A stretch of 64,000 nt of DNA from Natronomonas gomsonensis (GTDB lineage Archaea > Halobacteriota > Halobacteria > Halobacteriales > Haloarculaceae): contig NZ_JACAWU010000001.1 of assembly GCF_013391635.1 (NCBI RefSeq), forward strand, positions 558,001-622,000, given 5' to 3'. Positions 46,101 to 55,271 of this stretch are shown one piece after another. The notes beneath the pieces were generated by a model. It was not told the origin of the DNA. It ran no database searches and saw nothing but the letters and a program-made list of their open reading frames with translations. The position numbers and the translations under genes were made by a program. Positions within the stretch are counted from its first letter, which is position 1. Every line of letters starts with the position of its first letter.

Positions 46101-47063
46101 GTGGACGCGACGACGCGGGTGTCGGGGCTGTTCCGTGACGCCTTCCCGCAGGCCGCCGGGGTGATTCACGACGCCGTCGAGGCCGTCGTCGACCTCGAGG
46201 AACCTCACGAGATGAACTACGTGAAGAAACACGTCGAGGAGGAAGCCGAGGAACTGGAAGCCGAAGGGGTGGACCCCGACGACGCCCGCGACGCCGCGAT
46301 GCCGCGCGTCTTCACGACGCAGCCGGGCGGTTACGGCGCCGGCACGAACAAGGCCGTCGACGAGGGGAACTGGGAGGACCGTTCCGATTTGGCGGAGGTG
46401 TACGTCCAGTGGGGCGGCTACGCGATGGGGTCTCGCGGCCGCGTCACCGAGAACCACGACGCCTTCCGGCGCCGCCTCGGCAGCGTCGAGGCGACGGTCA
46501 AAATCGAGGACACGATGGAACAGGACGAGTTCGACTCCTCCGATTGGTACGCCTTCCACGGCGGCTTCATCACCGCCGTCTCCGAAGTTTCGGGCTCCGA
46601 ACCCGCCTCCTACGTCGGCGACTCCTCGGATCCCGACAACGTCTCCGTCTACAGCAACGAGGAGAAGGTCCGCAAGGCGATGCGGGCCCGCGTGCTGAAT
46701 CCGGAGTGGCTCGATTCGATGGAAGAACACGGCTACAAGGGCGCCGGCGACCTCTCCTCGACGGTCGACGTGACGCTGGGGTGGGACGCCACCACGGGCG
46801 TCGTCAGCGACACGCTGTGGAACGAGGTCGCCGAGGCCTACGCCTTCGACGCCGACAGACAGGAGTGGCTGCGCGAGGTGAACCCGTGGGCGCTGGAGTC
46901 CATCACCGACACGCTGTTGGAGGCCATCGAACGGGGACTGTGGGACGCCGACGACGAGACCGAAGAACGGCTGACGGACCTCAATCTCTCCGTCGACGGT
47001 GACCTCGAAGAACGCGCTTCCGATTTCACCCCCGCCGCGGAGGTGACCAGCGATGACGACTGA
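43185..47063 (+). CDS. cobN: Cobaltochelatase large subunit CobN
   Basis: A 1292-residue CobN/BchH-family protein, the large subunit that binds the corrin (or porphyrin) and receives the metal. Family landmarks seen are VVVKATGDAFAIEDTSVPGS near the N-terminus, LHNYPPSDDGIGTAFGLDSP, HLGTHGSLEWLPGKTVGL with the metal-ligand histidines, and near the C-terminus TTQPGGYGAGTNKAVDEGNW and YAFHGGFITAVSEVSGSEP. It is likely to pair with the ChlID-type ATPase divergently encoded next to it. The ATG at 43185 (MPRVGLYTATENEL) is preferred, since the longer frame runs into the shared operator. It overlaps cbiC by 11 bases. Confidence 0.95.
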   Translation: MPRVGLYTATENELGALQRAAGEVDSDLVVRSESDLDDPEAVEAFCDELTDCDVAVLWLHGAEDSMPGYDRAIEACYEAGVPVVVKATGDAFAIEDTSVPGSVRETVSAYLERGGSANLANAVRYLVDRFTPEKPAYDDPVDLPTEGVYHPDFPGYSYEELCAELDPETPTIAVWFYESHWTHENTRYVDALVEAIEAEGADALPVFCNPVTDSDEQQDAEWVVDEWLTSESDEPLVDAVCSSFMFSLSMAERGRDADDEGGDAEEVFLKRLGVPVLQTVTTMRSRSRYDSSDTGVMGFELALSVALPEFDGNVITHPISGKERTDDTAGIGSAPKQHFPIEDRIDHAASLAVNWATLRHTPNDEKNVAVVLHNYPPSDDGIGTAFGLDSPESTVNLLSELRGRGYELGGQFPESGQSLVETLTSQLTLDDRWVAPDDVRERSVDIVSPEQYGSWWSDADEAFRENVREEWGEAPDRPFAIPGVEFGNVLVTVQPPRGFGMDPSKVYHDSDLQPPHDYYAFYAWLRNDFDADAVVHLGTHGSLEWLPGKTVGLDSESAPDALLADLPNVYPYIVNNPGEGTQAKRRSYAAIVDYLTPPMASAGTYDDLAELEELADQYREAGSAAGETVERLLREKVKELDLAVELAIAGEIDEQADVRGPDEAGTTLAEGAVDGDEVDIDELVERIHAYLTDVKTTQIRMGLHTMGEPPEGDRLIEYLVALTRLENAGAPSLRESVAGVLGVDYQTMLDSPGEYDETLGMTYSQAADEVHETSVELVETLAEYDFNVPESNVDADPDDEVNMNLLVVDIDPLGDARVAGGAHDDLREVLAYICEEAAPRVFGAAEEIPRTADALNGEYVPPGGSGAPTRGGVDLLPTGRNFYTLDPRKVPAKSAWEVGKEVADGTLQRHHGEHDEYPEEVGVVAWGTPTVRTRGETIAQVLALMGVEPVWTDAGRIDGVEPIPLEELGRPRVDATTRVSGLFRDAFPQAAGVIHDAVEAVVDLEEPHEMNYVKKHVEEEAEELEAEGVDPDDARDAAMPRVFTTQPGGYGAGTNKAVDEGNWEDRSDLAEVYVQWGGYAMGSRGRVTENHDAFRRRLGSVEATVKIEDTMEQDEFDSSDWYAFHGGFITAVSEVSGSEPASYVGDSSDPDNVSVYSNEEKVRKAMRARVLNPEWLDSMEEHGYKGAGDLSSTVDVTLGWDATTGVVSDTLWNEVAEAYAFDADRQEWLREVNPWALESITDTLLEAIERGLWDADDETEERLTDLNLSVDGDLEERASDFTPAAEVTSDDD

Positions 47064-47745
47064 TTCGGGGGAGTTCGAGGCCTACGCCGACCTCGGTGCG
47101 ACCACCTCGGATGCGATGGACATCGCCGAGACGAGCATGGACCGCGTCCACGACCTCGTTTCTCAGGAGACGCTGGCCGACCGGGTTCGGGCGAAGGCCG
47201 TCCACGCCACCGGCGACCCCGAGTTCCAGTACCTCGTGCGGTTCACGGGGAGCGACGACTCCGAACCGCTCCGAGCGGGAGCGCGGGCAGTCCTCGGTGA
47301 ACGCCCCATCGTCACCGACATAACGATGGTCAAATCGGGTATCACGGGGCGGGGCCACGACTGCGACGTGCGGAAGGCCATCGGCAACGGCGCCGAGCTG
47401 GCTGCCGAAACGGGGATGACTCGGACGGCCGCCTCGGTGCTCGAACTCGACAAGCAAGGCGTCTACGAGGGCGCAATCGCCGTCGTCGGCAACGCCCCCA
47501 CCGCGGCGCTGGCGCTGGCCGACTGCATCGAGCAGGGTACCCGACCGGCAGTCGTCGTCGCCACGCCAGTCGGCTTCGTGAAAGCCGCCGAGAGCCGAAA
47601 TCGACTGCGTGAAGTGTGTGCCGAACACGGCGTCCCGGCGATTACGAACGTCGGCCGCCGCGGCGGCAGCGGCCTCGCGGCGGGGCTGACGAACGAACTG
47701 GTCCACGTCGCGAGCGACGTACGCGATGGCGAGGTAGAGTTGTGA
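47053..47745 (+). CDS. cbiC: Cobalt-precorrin-8 methylmutase
   Basis: A 230-residue CbiC/CobH methylmutase that shifts the C11 methyl to C12. Key parts are VHATGDPEFQYLVRF, TDITMVKSGITGRGHDCDVR with the catalytic histidine, TRTAASVLELDKQGVYEGAI, and VGNAPTAALALADCIEQGTR followed by ATPVGFVKAAESRNRL. Translation is coupled at both ends: the ATG at 47053 is inside the end of cobN, and its TGA overlaps the GTG of cbiE. Confidence 0.95.
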   Translation: MTTDSGEFEAYADLGATTSDAMDIAETSMDRVHDLVSQETLADRVRAKAVHATGDPEFQYLVRFTGSDDSEPLRAGARAVLGERPIVTDITMVKSGITGRGHDCDVRKAIGNGAELAAETGMTRTAASVLELDKQGVYEGAIAVVGNAPTAALALADCIEQGTRPAVVVATPVGFVKAAESRNRLREVCAEHGVPAITNVGRRGGSGLAAGLTNELVHVASDVRDGEVEL

Positions 47746-48497
47746 CCGACGAGGTCTCCTTCCCAGACGAACCGGCCGAATACGCCGCCGACGCACCCGA
47801 AGCGGAGGGCGCCAGCGGTGACGCGGAATCGGTGTACGCCGTCGGCATCGGCCCCGGCAACTCCGAGTACCTCACTCGTCGAGGCGCCCGCGCCATCCGG
47901 GAGGCGGACGTGGTCGTCGGCTTCGAGACGGTCGTCGAGTTCGTCCGCGAGGAAATCACTGGCGAGGCACTGACGTGTGGCTACCGCGACGAACCCGAGG
48001 TGCTGGCGACGTTCCGCGAACGCGTCACCGACGGCGCCAGCGGGACGGCGGTGTTGATGGGCGACCCGAACCACTCCGGCTACCAGTTCGTCGGCAAGGT
48101 CGAATCGGCCCTCGAGGGAGTCGCCCCCGTCGAAGTGGTTCCGGGGATTTCCTCGCTACAGGTGGCGGCGAGTCGCGCCAGAACGCCGATGGAAGAAACG
48201 ACGTTCGTCACGCTCCACAAGAGCGGGCCAATCGAGGCCGACCTCCGACGACTGGAGCGCGACGTCCGCGACCGGCACCTGCTGGTTCTACCGCGACCCT
48301 ACGACTGGATGCCCGAGCGCATCGCCGCCCGCCTGCTAGAGTCGGGCGCACCCGACTGTGAGGCGCTCGTCTTCGAACGGCTGACTCACGCCGAGGAATC
48401 CGTGACACGAACGTCGCTGTCGGCGCTGTCCGACGACATCGATTCGAAGGAAGAGACGGCGTTTTCGGACCTCTCGGTGCTGGCAGTGCGGCGGTAG
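47742..48497 (+). CDS. cbiE: Cobalt-precorrin-7 C5-methyltransferase
   Basis: A 251-residue tetrapyrrole methylase of the CbiE type, which methylates C5 and works together with CbiT. After an acidic leader of about 27 residues comes VYAVGIGPGNSEYLTRRGAR, then VLMGDPNHSGYQFVGKV, VVPGISSLQVAASRARTPME and FVTLHKSGPIEADL. The GTG start overlaps the cbiC stop. Its partner CbiT is encoded 16 kb upstream in the other cbi run. It is the last gene of the cobN-cbiC-cbiE unit and is convergent with the CbiX-like gene. Confidence 0.9.
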   Translation: MTDEVSFPDEPAEYAADAPEAEGASGDAESVYAVGIGPGNSEYLTRRGARAIREADVVVGFETVVEFVREEITGEALTCGYRDEPEVLATFRERVTDGASGTAVLMGDPNHSGYQFVGKVESALEGVAPVEVVPGISSLQVAASRARTPMEETTFVTLHKSGPIEADLRRLERDVRDRHLLVLPRPYDWMPERIAARLLESGAPDCEALVFERLTHAEESVTRTSLSALSDDIDSKEETAFSDLSVLAVRR

Positions 48498-48506
48498 AGT
48501 CGGCGG

Positions 48507-49214
48507 TCAGCGGCCGCCGTCGGTGGCGACCGGGTCGACGGCGGCGGTACCCGAGCCGAGCGAGCGGGCCTTCGCCACCTCGGCCTGGATGGCGTCGGTG
48601 ACGGCCTCGTGGTCGCCGAGTGGGTCGGCGTAGGCGAGCCCACCCCGCTCGAGTTCTAGTTTCGACGGCAGGGCGCTGTCGGTCTCCTCACACGGGGCGA
48701 TGAAGAACGGGACGGCGACGGCTCGGTCGCCGGTGAGGTTGTAGCGGACACACTCCGCCGCCGGGTTCTGCAACAGGTAGGCAGCCGTGATTTCGCCGTA
48801 TTGGGTCGACTCCCGAAGGCGAGTCGCGTGGGCCTCGGTCGCCCGCCGGTGGCCCTCTCGGGAGGTGTCGCCGAAGGCCAGAAGCGCCAGCGAGGCGTCG
48901 TCGCCAGGAGCGACGGCCTCCCGAGCGCGGTCGGCGAGCGCGCGACTCACGGCGGGACTGGCACCGACCGGTTCGCAGTGGTGGGCAGTCGGCAGTGCCC
49001 CCGGTATGCCGCGAGTCGTATCCCGGTTCGGAGCGACGGCCATCGGGACGACGTACGTCTCCCCACCGGCGTCGGCGGATAATTCCGCCGGGTCGCGCTC
49101 GTACGTCGCCACGGTGATGCGGTCGGCCACGCTGCGCTCGCGGAGCCGCTCCGCGTGTGTCTCGGCTACCGCACGCGTGTGTTGGCGCCCGACGAGCAGG
49201 AGTGTGTCCGTCAT
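48507..49214 (-). CDS. CbiX-like chelatase-family protein
   Basis: A 235-residue two-repeat CbiX-fold protein. The usual active-site GHGSR of repeat 1 is replaced by LLLVGRQHTRAVAETHAERL, and repeat 2 has LLAFGDTSREGHRRATEAHA; both keep histidines at nearby places. It also has YVVPMAVAPNRDTTRGIPG and AVPFFIAPCEETDSALPS, as CbiX proteins do. It may be a second cobalt (or other metal) chelatase or a metal-delivery protein. The promoter region carries the TTGTATTAGCGCAA operator 21-34 bases before the ATG. It is divergent from cobT. Confidence 0.72.
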   Translation of the reverse strand: MTDTLLLVGRQHTRAVAETHAERLRERSVADRITVATYERDPAELSADAGGETYVVPMAVAPNRDTTRGIPGALPTAHHCEPVGASPAVSRALADRAREAVAPGDDASLALLAFGDTSREGHRRATEAHATRLRESTQYGEITAAYLLQNPAAECVRYNLTGDRAVAVPFFIAPCEETDSALPSKLELERGGLAYADPLGDHEAVTDAIQAEVAKARSLGSGTAAVDPVATDGGR

Positions 49215-49234
49215 GGATGTTTAATCAAGCGCGC

Positions 49235-49248
49235 TTGTATTAGCGCAA
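49235..49248. promoter_or_regulatory. Operator copy upstream of the CbiX-like gene
   Basis: TTGTATTAGCGCAA differs in one base from the cobN/chlID site at 43153-43166. It lies 21-34 bases before the CbiX-like ATG at 49214, at the TATA position of a leaderless gene. Confidence 0.6.
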
Positions 49249-49325
49249 CCTTTCTTGTAGTACGCTGTGAGGGCATCCAGTAAATAGATTTCGGGCAACG
49301 AGCCGCGACCCGCAAACTCAAGTTC

Positions 49326-49344
49326 GATTGCACTAACACCAATC
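49326..49344 (+). promoter_or_regulatory. Operator-like element just before cobT
   Basis: GATTG (49326-49330) and CAATC (49340-49344) flank CACTAACAC. The inner TTGCACTAACACCAA matches the minus-strand reading of the 49235-49248 site (TTGCGCTAATACAA). It ends three bases before the cobT ATG, so a bound protein would block transcription or early elongation. Confidence 0.5.
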
Positions 49345-49347
49345 GTA

Positions 49348-50376
49348 ATGACTCGACTCGTCTGCTGTGCCGGTTCGACCCGAACGGCCCGAATCGACGG
49401 CATCAGCGCCGCCGGCGCCGACGCCGACCTGATGGCCCACACGCCCAGCGCCGACGCCGAGATACTCGCCTACGGCCGCCCCGTCCGCTCGCCCGTCGTT
49501 CCGGTCTCCCCGAGCGGCTGTCCGACGCCCGCCGTCGTGACCCGGGCCGTCCTCGAACGGCTCGAAATCGATTGCACCGTCGTCGATTCTGGGCTGGCCG
49601 AACCGACCGGCGCGCCGACCGTCACCGTCGGCGCACGCACTGGCGAGGACATCCGCGAGCGCGACCCCGTCCCCTCCGCGCCCGGCGCCTTCGCCGCCGC
49701 CCGACAGTTCGGCCGAAAGTTGCCCGACGACGAACTGTTCCTCGCCGAAACCGTCCCCGGCGGCACGACGACCGCACTCGGCGTCCTCACCGCCCTCGGC
49801 GAGGCCGACGTGCTGGGCGACCGCACGGTCTCCTCGTCGCTGTCGGAGAACCCACTCGAACTGAAACGGCGGGTGGTCGACGAAGCGCTCTCGGCCTCGT
49901 CGCTGGACCCCGGCGACGCCGCCGGCGAACCGACGGTTGCGCTCCGACGCGCCGGCGACCCCGCCCTCGCCGTCCTCTGTGGTATCGCCGCCGGCGCCCT
50001 CGAAACCGACACCGCCGTCACGCTGGCGGGCGGCACACAACTCGTCGCCGCCGCGGCCTACCTCCGACACGACGACTACGACGGCCCCCTCACGCTGGCG
50101 ACCACCTCCTTCGTCGACGACGACCCCGCCGTCGACCTCGACCGCGCCGGCCGCGAACTCGACCTCTCGGTGACGACGACCGACCCCGGGTTCACCGACG
50201 ACCACCCCGCGATGGCCGCCTACAACCGCGGGGAGGCCAAAGAGGGCGTGGGAATGGGCGGTGCACTCGGGTTGGCCGACCGCGCCAGCCTGCCGATGGC
50301 CGACGTACGCGATGGCGTCCGCGAGGTGTACGACCGCCTCCTGGCCGACACCGACCGGGAGGTGCCCGAGGCGTGA
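49348..50376 (+). CDS. cobT: Archaeal CobT-type nicotinate-nucleotide:base phosphoribosyltransferase
   Basis: A 342-residue protein of the archaeal CobT-like family (TIGR00303 type), which transfers phosphoribose from nicotinate mononucleotide to the lower-ligand base. Visible features are [60 protein letters not shown] and the catalytic-type [17 protein letters not shown]. The TGA overlaps the GTG of cbiA. A TATA element (AGTAAATAGA) lies about 60 bases upstream, so this gene probably has a short leader containing the operator. Confidence 0.88.
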   Translation: MTRLVCCAGSTRTARIDGISAAGADADLMAHTPSADAEILAYGRPVRSPVVPVSPSGCPTPAVVTRAVLERLEIDCTVVDSGLAEPTGAPTVTVGARTGEDIRERDPVPSAPGAFAAARQFGRKLPDDELFLAETVPGGTTTALGVLTALGEADVLGDRTVSSSLSENPLELKRRVVDEALSASSLDPGDAAGEPTVALRRAGDPALAVLCGIAAGALETDTAVTLAGGTQLVAAAAYLRHDDYDGPLTLATTSFVDDDPAVDLDRAGRELDLSVTTTDPGFTDDHPAMAAYNRGEAKEGVGMGGALGLADRASLPMADVRDGVREVYDRLLADTDREVPEA

Positions 50377-51668
50377 ACGGCGTCGTCCTCGCGGGCACGT
50401 CCTCCGGCGTCGGCAAGACCGTCGCCACGCTCGCCGTCCTGCGGGCGCTCCAGCGGGCGGGAGAGAGCCCCCAACCGGCGAAGGCCGGGCCGGACTTCAT
50501 CGACCCGAGCCACCACGCCGCCGTCTGTGAGAGACCGTCCCGGACGCTGGACCCGTGGCTGTCCGGCGAGGAGGGCTGTCGCCGCAACTACCACCGCGGG
50601 TCGGGCGATATCTGTGTCGTCGAGGGGATGATGGGACTGTACGACGGGACGAACTCGACGGCGTACGTCGCGGAGACGCTCGACCTTCCGGTCGTCCTCG
50701 TCGTCGACGCGAAAGCGGGCATGGAAAGCGTCGCCGCCCAGGCGCTCGGCTTCCGCGAGTACGCCGCCGAAGCCGACCGCGACATCGACGTGGTCGGCGT
50801 CCTCGCCAACCGCGCCCACGGCGGCCGCCACGAGGCCGGGATTCGGGATGCGCTCCCCGATTCGTTGTCGTACTTCGGCCGCGTGCCGCCACTCGAAGGG
50901 CTCGAAATTCCCGACCGGCATCTCGGCCTCCACATGGGTCGGGAGGCACCCATCGACGAGGAGACGCTGGACGAAGCCAGCGAGGAAATCCACGTCGGAA
51001 GACTGCTGGAGGTGGCGGCGGAACCAGCACGGCCGGAGCCCCGACCGCCCGGAACAGACACGGAAAAAACCGTCGCCGTCGCCGACGACGCTGCGTTCTG
51101 TTTTCGTTATCCGGCGAGTCTCGAACGCCTCAGGGAACGCGCCGAGGTGGTCACCTTCTCGCCGGTCGCCGGCGATTCGCTCCCCGACTGCGACGGGGTC
51201 TATCTCCCCGGCGGCTACCCCGAACTCCACGGCGCGGCGCTGGCCGCGGGCGGCACGCTGTCGGAACTCGGAGGGCGGGCGACCGAGGGCCTGCCCGTCC
51301 TCGGCGAGTGCGGCGGCCTGATGGCGCTGTCGGAGACGCTGACCGACACCGACGGGGACACCCACGCGATGGCCGGTGTCCTCCCCGCCGACGTGACGAT
51401 GTGCGAGCGGTATCAGGCGCTTGACCACGTCGAGTTGGTGGCACGCGACGACACCCTCACCGCCGGGTCCGGCCAGCGACTTCGCGGCCACGAGTTCCAC
51501 TACTCGACAGCCGACGTGGCCGGCGACGCCGACTTCGCATTCGAGGTGAAGCGAGGAGACGGCATCGCCGACGGCAAGGATGGCCTCACCGAGTACCGCA
51601 CGCTGGGCACCTACGCTCACGTCCACGCCGACTCCGGCGCCTTCGACTCCTTCGTCGACTCACTCTAG
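50373..51668 (+). CDS. cbiA: Cobyrinate a,c-diamide synthase
   Basis: A 431-residue enzyme that amidates the a and c carboxylates of cobyrinate with glutamine and ATP. The N-terminal dethiobiotin-synthetase-like ATPase has P-loop [15 protein letters not shown], and [15 protein letters not shown]. The C-terminal class I glutamine amidotransferase-like part has [15 protein letters not shown], the nucleophile cysteine in [12 protein letters not shown], and [11 protein letters not shown]. The start is GTG at 50373, overlapping cobT (GTGA). Its TAG overlaps the stop of the convergent membrane-protein gene in a CTAG tetramer. Confidence 0.94.
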   Translation: MNGVVLAGTSSGVGKTVATLAVLRALQRAGESPQPAKAGPDFIDPSHHAAVCERPSRTLDPWLSGEEGCRRNYHRGSGDICVVEGMMGLYDGTNSTAYVAETLDLPVVLVVDAKAGMESVAAQALGFREYAAEADRDIDVVGVLANRAHGGRHEAGIRDALPDSLSYFGRVPPLEGLEIPDRHLGLHMGREAPIDEETLDEASEEIHVGRLLEVAAEPARPEPRPPGTDTEKTVAVADDAAFCFRYPASLERLRERAEVVTFSPVAGDSLPDCDGVYLPGGYPELHGAALAAGGTLSELGGRATEGLPVLGECGGLMALSETLTDTDGDTHAMAGVLPADVTMCERYQALDHVELVARDDTLTAGSGQRLRGHEFHYSTADVAGDADFAFEVKRGDGIADGKDGLTEYRTLGTYAHVHADSGAFDSFVDSL

Positions 51669-52387
51669 CGGTAGAACTCCCGGTCGCCGTCGTCGTCGAC
51701 GTACGTCGCCGCCCGCCACGCCGAATCGATTGCGGCGGTGACGACACAGCCGAAAACCCCGACGGAGAGGGCCGCGACGAGCGGCCACGTGGTCCCGTCG
51801 ATGGCAGCTCCGCCGCCGAAGGTCCCGACGGCGAGAACCGCCGTGAGACCGAGCGATGCAACGGCGACGCGCTCGCGGCCACCCGTAGGCGTCACCCGGT
51901 TGGCCCGGCCGACGGCCTCGGGCAGCGTCCCCGAATCGAGGACCAACGCCGGGACGACGAACGGCGCACACCCCAACCCCACCTCGTTTTGCGCCACGTC
52001 GTCCTCGTCGAGCAGTCTGTCAGCGAGGTCGCCGACCGCCAACCGGGTCTTCAACCACCGGTACAGCCACCACCGGCGTTCGTACACGGCGGTACCGGCC
52101 GCCGAAACCGACGCACCGCCGCCGTACTCGGTCCGACCGACCGCGTAGGCGACGGCGGCGCCGAAGGGATACCAGACGAGGACGAGAACCGCAATGACGA
52201 CGACGGCGACCGCGACGGTCAGCAGTTCGCCGAAGCCGACGAGAAAGCCCGGTCCCGCCCCGGTGACCGTCTGCCGGACGGCCGCGAGGGCCTGCCAGCC
52301 CGCGGCGAAGACGACACCGACGGCGAGCGCTCCGAGGAGCGTCCAGACGACGGCGGCGGGCGAACGAAGCAGCGCACGAACGGCCAT
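51665..52387 (-). CDS. Unrecognised membrane protein
   Basis: A 240-residue protein with about five hydrophobic spans: two near the N-terminus (VVWTLLGALAVGVVFAAG; LLTVAVAVVVIAVLVLVWYP), a central cytosolic loop (YERRWWLYRWLKTRLAVGDL, then LLDEDDVAQNEVGLG), and two or three more at the C-terminal side (VAVASLGLTAVLAVG; PLVAALSVGVFGCVVTAA). It ends [11 protein letters not shown] do not recognise the family. Convergent overlap with cbiA is by chance or for compactness; there is no sign that it belongs to the cobalamin pathway. The ATG at 52387 is the first that gives a membrane-type N-terminus. Confidence 0.7.
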   Translation of the reverse strand: MAVRALLRSPAAVVWTLLGALAVGVVFAAGWQALAAVRQTVTGAGPGFLVGFGELLTVAVAVVVIAVLVLVWYPFGAAVAYAVGRTEYGGGASVSAAGTAVYERRWWLYRWLKTRLAVGDLADRLLDEDDVAQNEVGLGCAPFVVPALVLDSGTLPEAVGRANRVTPTGGRERVAVASLGLTAVLAVGTFGGGAAIDGTTWPLVAALSVGVFGCVVTAAIDSAWRAATYVDDDGDREFYR

Positions 52388-52439
52388 ACCGACCGGTCGG
52401 AGGGGGAGGAGAAAAAGACGACGCCGACGCGTGTCGGTT

Positions 52440-54491
52440 TCAGAACTCGTCTTCGGGCGTCGGAACCCCTTCGTCGGGGTCGTCCAACTCCTCGAAGGCC
52501 CCCCGGAGCTCGCGGATGCGGTCGCGGATGTCCGCGGCGAGTTCGAACTCGAGGTTGTCGGCGGCCTCCTGCATCCGGTCTTCGAGCCGTTCGATGAGTT
52601 CTTCGGCCTCCTCGGCGGAGTCCGCGTCGAGTCCCGAGACGCCGCTGGTGTCGGTCTTCGACCCCGGAAGGTTCGTCTCGCCGACCGCCTTCTCGATGGT
52701 CGTCGGTTCGTGGCCGTGCTCTTCGTTGAACTGCGTTTGAATCTCCCGGCGACGGCGGGTCTCTTCGATTGCGGACTCCATGGCGCCGGTCGTCTCGTCG
52801 GCGTAGAGGACGACCCGGCCATCGACGTTCCGGGCGGCCCGGCCCATCGTCTGGACCAGCGTCGTCTCCGACCGGAGGAACCCCTCCTGGTCAGCGTCGA
52901 GGATGGCCACGAGCGAGACTTCGGGAATGTCGAGTCCCTCCCGAAGGAGGTTGATGCCGACCAGCACCTGAATCTCGCCGAGACGGAGCGACCGGACGAG
53001 TTCGTGGCGTTCGAGCGTGTCCGTCTCGTCGTGCATGTACGCCACGTCGACGCCGGCGCCTTCGAGGTACTCCGTGAGGTCCTCGGCCATCCGTTTGGTC
53101 AGCGTCGTCACGAGGACGCGTTCGTCGTCGCTCGTCGCCTCGATGCGCTCCATCAGGTCCTCGATTTGGCCCTCGGCCGGTTGCACCTCGATTTCCGGGT
53201 CGACGAGGTACGTGGGTCGGACGATTTGCTCGACGACCCGGTCGCTTTCTTCACGTTCGTACTCGCCAGGCGTCGCCGAGACGTACAGCGTGCGGTCGGT
53301 CTTCTCCTCGAACTCCTCGAAGGTCAGCGGGCGGTTGTCGTAGGCCGTCGGCAACCGGAAGCCGTTCTCGACCAGCGAGTCCTTCCGGGATTTGTCGCCC
53401 TCGTATTGGCCCTTGATTTGCGGGAGCGTGACGTGAGATTCGTCGACGACGGTGAGGAAGTCGTCGGGGAAGTAATCGAGCAGGGTGTACGGCGCCTCGC
53501 CGGACTCGCGGTCGGACATGTGCACCGAGTAGTTCTCGATGCCCGAGCAGTAACCCGTCTCCTGGAGCATCTCGATGTCGAAGGTGGTTCGCTCCTCGAT
53601 GCGCTGGGCGGCGACCAAATCGCCCTGCCGCTCGAAGTACGAGACGCGTTTCTCCTTCAGTTCCGCTATCTCGTCGATGGCCCGCTGGAGGCGCTCTTCG
53701 GGGATGGAGTAGTGTTCCGCCGGGTGGACGAGCCCGGCCGGCTCCTCGGAGACCACTTCGCCGTTCAGCGTATCGACTTTCATGATGCGGTCGATTTCGT
53801 CGCCCCAGAACTCCACGCGGAGGGCGTATCGGCCGTACATCGGGAACACCTCGACGGTGTCGCCGCGGACCCGGAAGGTTCCCTGCTGGAAGTCCACGTC
53901 GTTGCGCTCGTAGTTCAAATCGACCAGTTTCTTCAGGAGGTTCTCCCGGCCGATTTCCTCGCCGCGCTCCAGCCGGAGCGCCATCGACTCGTAGTTGTTC
54001 GGGTCGCCGAGGCCGTAGATGGCCGACACCGAGGCGACGACGATGACGTCGTCGCGGGTCAAAAGCGACCGGGTCGCCGAATGCCGCAGGCGCTCGATTT
54101 CCTCGTTTATCGACATGTCCTTGTCGATGTAGGTGTCGGTCTGTTCGACGTACGCCTCCGGCTGGTAGTAGTCGTAGTAGGAGACGAAGTACTCGACGGC
54201 GTTGTCCGGGAAGAGGTTGCGGAACTCCTCGTACAGTTGGGCCGCCAGCGTCTTGTTGTGGGCGAGGACGAGCGTCGGCTGTTGGAGTTCCTCGACGACC
54301 CACGAGACGGTGTTTGTCTTGCCGGAGCCGGTGACGCCCAAAAGCGTCTGTTTGTCGGCGCCGGCTTCGTAGCCGTCGACGAGTTCGCGGATGGCCTCGG
54401 GTTGGTCGCCCGCCGGGTCGAACGGGGCGTCGACCTCGAACCGTCGGGCGGCGTCGGGACGGTCGGGCTGTAGCGGGCCGGTGTCGCTCAT
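52440..54491 (-). CDS. uvrB: Excinuclease ABC subunit B
   Basis: A 683-residue UvrB, the helicase-like damage-verification subunit of nucleotide excision repair. It has Walker [11 protein letters not shown] near residue 50, the beta-hairpin region [19 protein letters not shown]-like [11 protein letters not shown], helicase C motifs [13 protein letters not shown] and QTMGRAARN, and a C-terminal UVR motif ([20 protein letters not shown]) that contacts UvrC. The ATG at 54491 ([20 protein letters not shown]) is the first consistent with family length. It is divergent from the methyltransferase gene. Confidence 0.97.
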   Translation of the reverse strand: MSDTGPLQPDRPDAARRFEVDAPFDPAGDQPEAIRELVDGYEAGADKQTLLGVTGSGKTNTVSWVVEELQQPTLVLAHNKTLAAQLYEEFRNLFPDNAVEYFVSYYDYYQPEAYVEQTDTYIDKDMSINEEIERLRHSATRSLLTRDDVIVVASVSAIYGLGDPNNYESMALRLERGEEIGRENLLKKLVDLNYERNDVDFQQGTFRVRGDTVEVFPMYGRYALRVEFWGDEIDRIMKVDTLNGEVVSEEPAGLVHPAEHYSIPEERLQRAIDEIAELKEKRVSYFERQGDLVAAQRIEERTTFDIEMLQETGYCSGIENYSVHMSDRESGEAPYTLLDYFPDDFLTVVDESHVTLPQIKGQYEGDKSRKDSLVENGFRLPTAYDNRPLTFEEFEEKTDRTLYVSATPGEYEREESDRVVEQIVRPTYLVDPEIEVQPAEGQIEDLMERIEATSDDERVLVTTLTKRMAEDLTEYLEGAGVDVAYMHDETDTLERHELVRSLRLGEIQVLVGINLLREGLDIPEVSLVAILDADQEGFLRSETTLVQTMGRAARNVDGRVVLYADETTGAMESAIEETRRRREIQTQFNEEHGHEPTTIEKAVGETNLPGSKTDTSGVSGLDADSAEEAEELIERLEDRMQEAADNLEFELAADIRDRIRELRGAFEELDDPDEGVPTPEDEF

Positions 54492-54589
54492 TACCGAGTG
54501 GTGGGCGTCGGGACACTTGAGGCGAACGCTCGCGGCGACGGGCCGGGACGCTTCGTGGGCGTTAACCCCTCCGACGACCAACGCCGCCC

Positions 54590-55270
54590 ATGAGCGTTCG
54601 CGCGGAGTTCGACGACTGGGCCGCCGACGGCCGCGACAAGGGGATGGAGCAGCGCCACTGGCACACCGCAAAGTACGCCCTCGGACGGATGCCAATCGAG
54701 GCGGGCGACACCGTCCTCGATTTGGGCTGTGGCAGCGGCTACGCCGCCCGCGCAATGCGTGAGGCCAAAGACGCCGGCCGGGCCTACGGCCTCGACGGCG
54801 CCCCCGAGATGGTCCGAAACGCACGCGCCTACACCGACGACGACAACGTCGGGTACGTCGTCGGTGACTTCCAGTCGCTTCCCTTCGGCGACGACGAAAT
54901 CGACCACGCCTTCTCGATGGAGGCGTTCTACTACGCGCCCGACCCCGTCGGCGCGCTCGAAGAACTCCGCCGCGTTCTCCGGCCCGGCGGGACGTTCTAC
55001 TGTGCGGTGAACTACTTCGAGGAGAGCGAGCACACCCACGCCTGGCAGGACAACATCGCCATCGAGATGACGCTGTGGAACTACGACCAGTACCGGGAGG
55101 CGTTCCGGGAGGCCGGCTTCCACGTCGCCGAACAGGACACGATTCCGGACCGCGAAACCGAGATTCCGCCGGAAAGCGAGTTCCCGACCGACGACTGGGA
55201 AACTCGGGAGGCGATGGTCGAACGCTACCGCGAATACGGGACGCTGCTGACCGTCGGCATCGCGCCGTGA
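54590..55270 (+). CDS. Class I SAM-dependent methyltransferase
   Basis: A 226-residue methyltransferase. The SAM motif I reads [15 protein letters not shown] (residues about 42-56), followed by the acidic loop [15 protein letters not shown], motif II region [16 protein letters not shown], and the late motif [20 protein letters not shown]. This is the UbiE/Coq5-like small-molecule type; the substrate is unknown. It is convergent with the acyl-CoA dehydrogenase gene, one base apart, so the context gives little help. Confidence 0.85.
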   Translation: MSVRAEFDDWAADGRDKGMEQRHWHTAKYALGRMPIEAGDTVLDLGCGSGYAARAMREAKDAGRAYGLDGAPEMVRNARAYTDDDNVGYVVGDFQSLPFGDDEIDHAFSMEAFYYAPDPVGALEELRRVLRPGGTFYCAVNYFEESEHTHAWQDNIAIEMTLWNYDQYREAFREAGFHVAEQDTIPDRETEIPPESEFPTDDWETREAMVERYREYGTLLTVGIAP

Positions 55271-55271
55271 C

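Noticed and set aside
31000-49350. Cobalamin riboswitches upstream of the cob genes
   Set aside because: The upstream regions are too short, and no B12-box-like sequence was seen; the repeated operator-like motif explains the pattern better.
51665-51668. CTAG overlap of the convergent stop codons of cbiA and the membrane-protein gene as a special signal
   Set aside because: A palindromic CTAG gives a stop on both strands automatically; compact convergent ends are common here.
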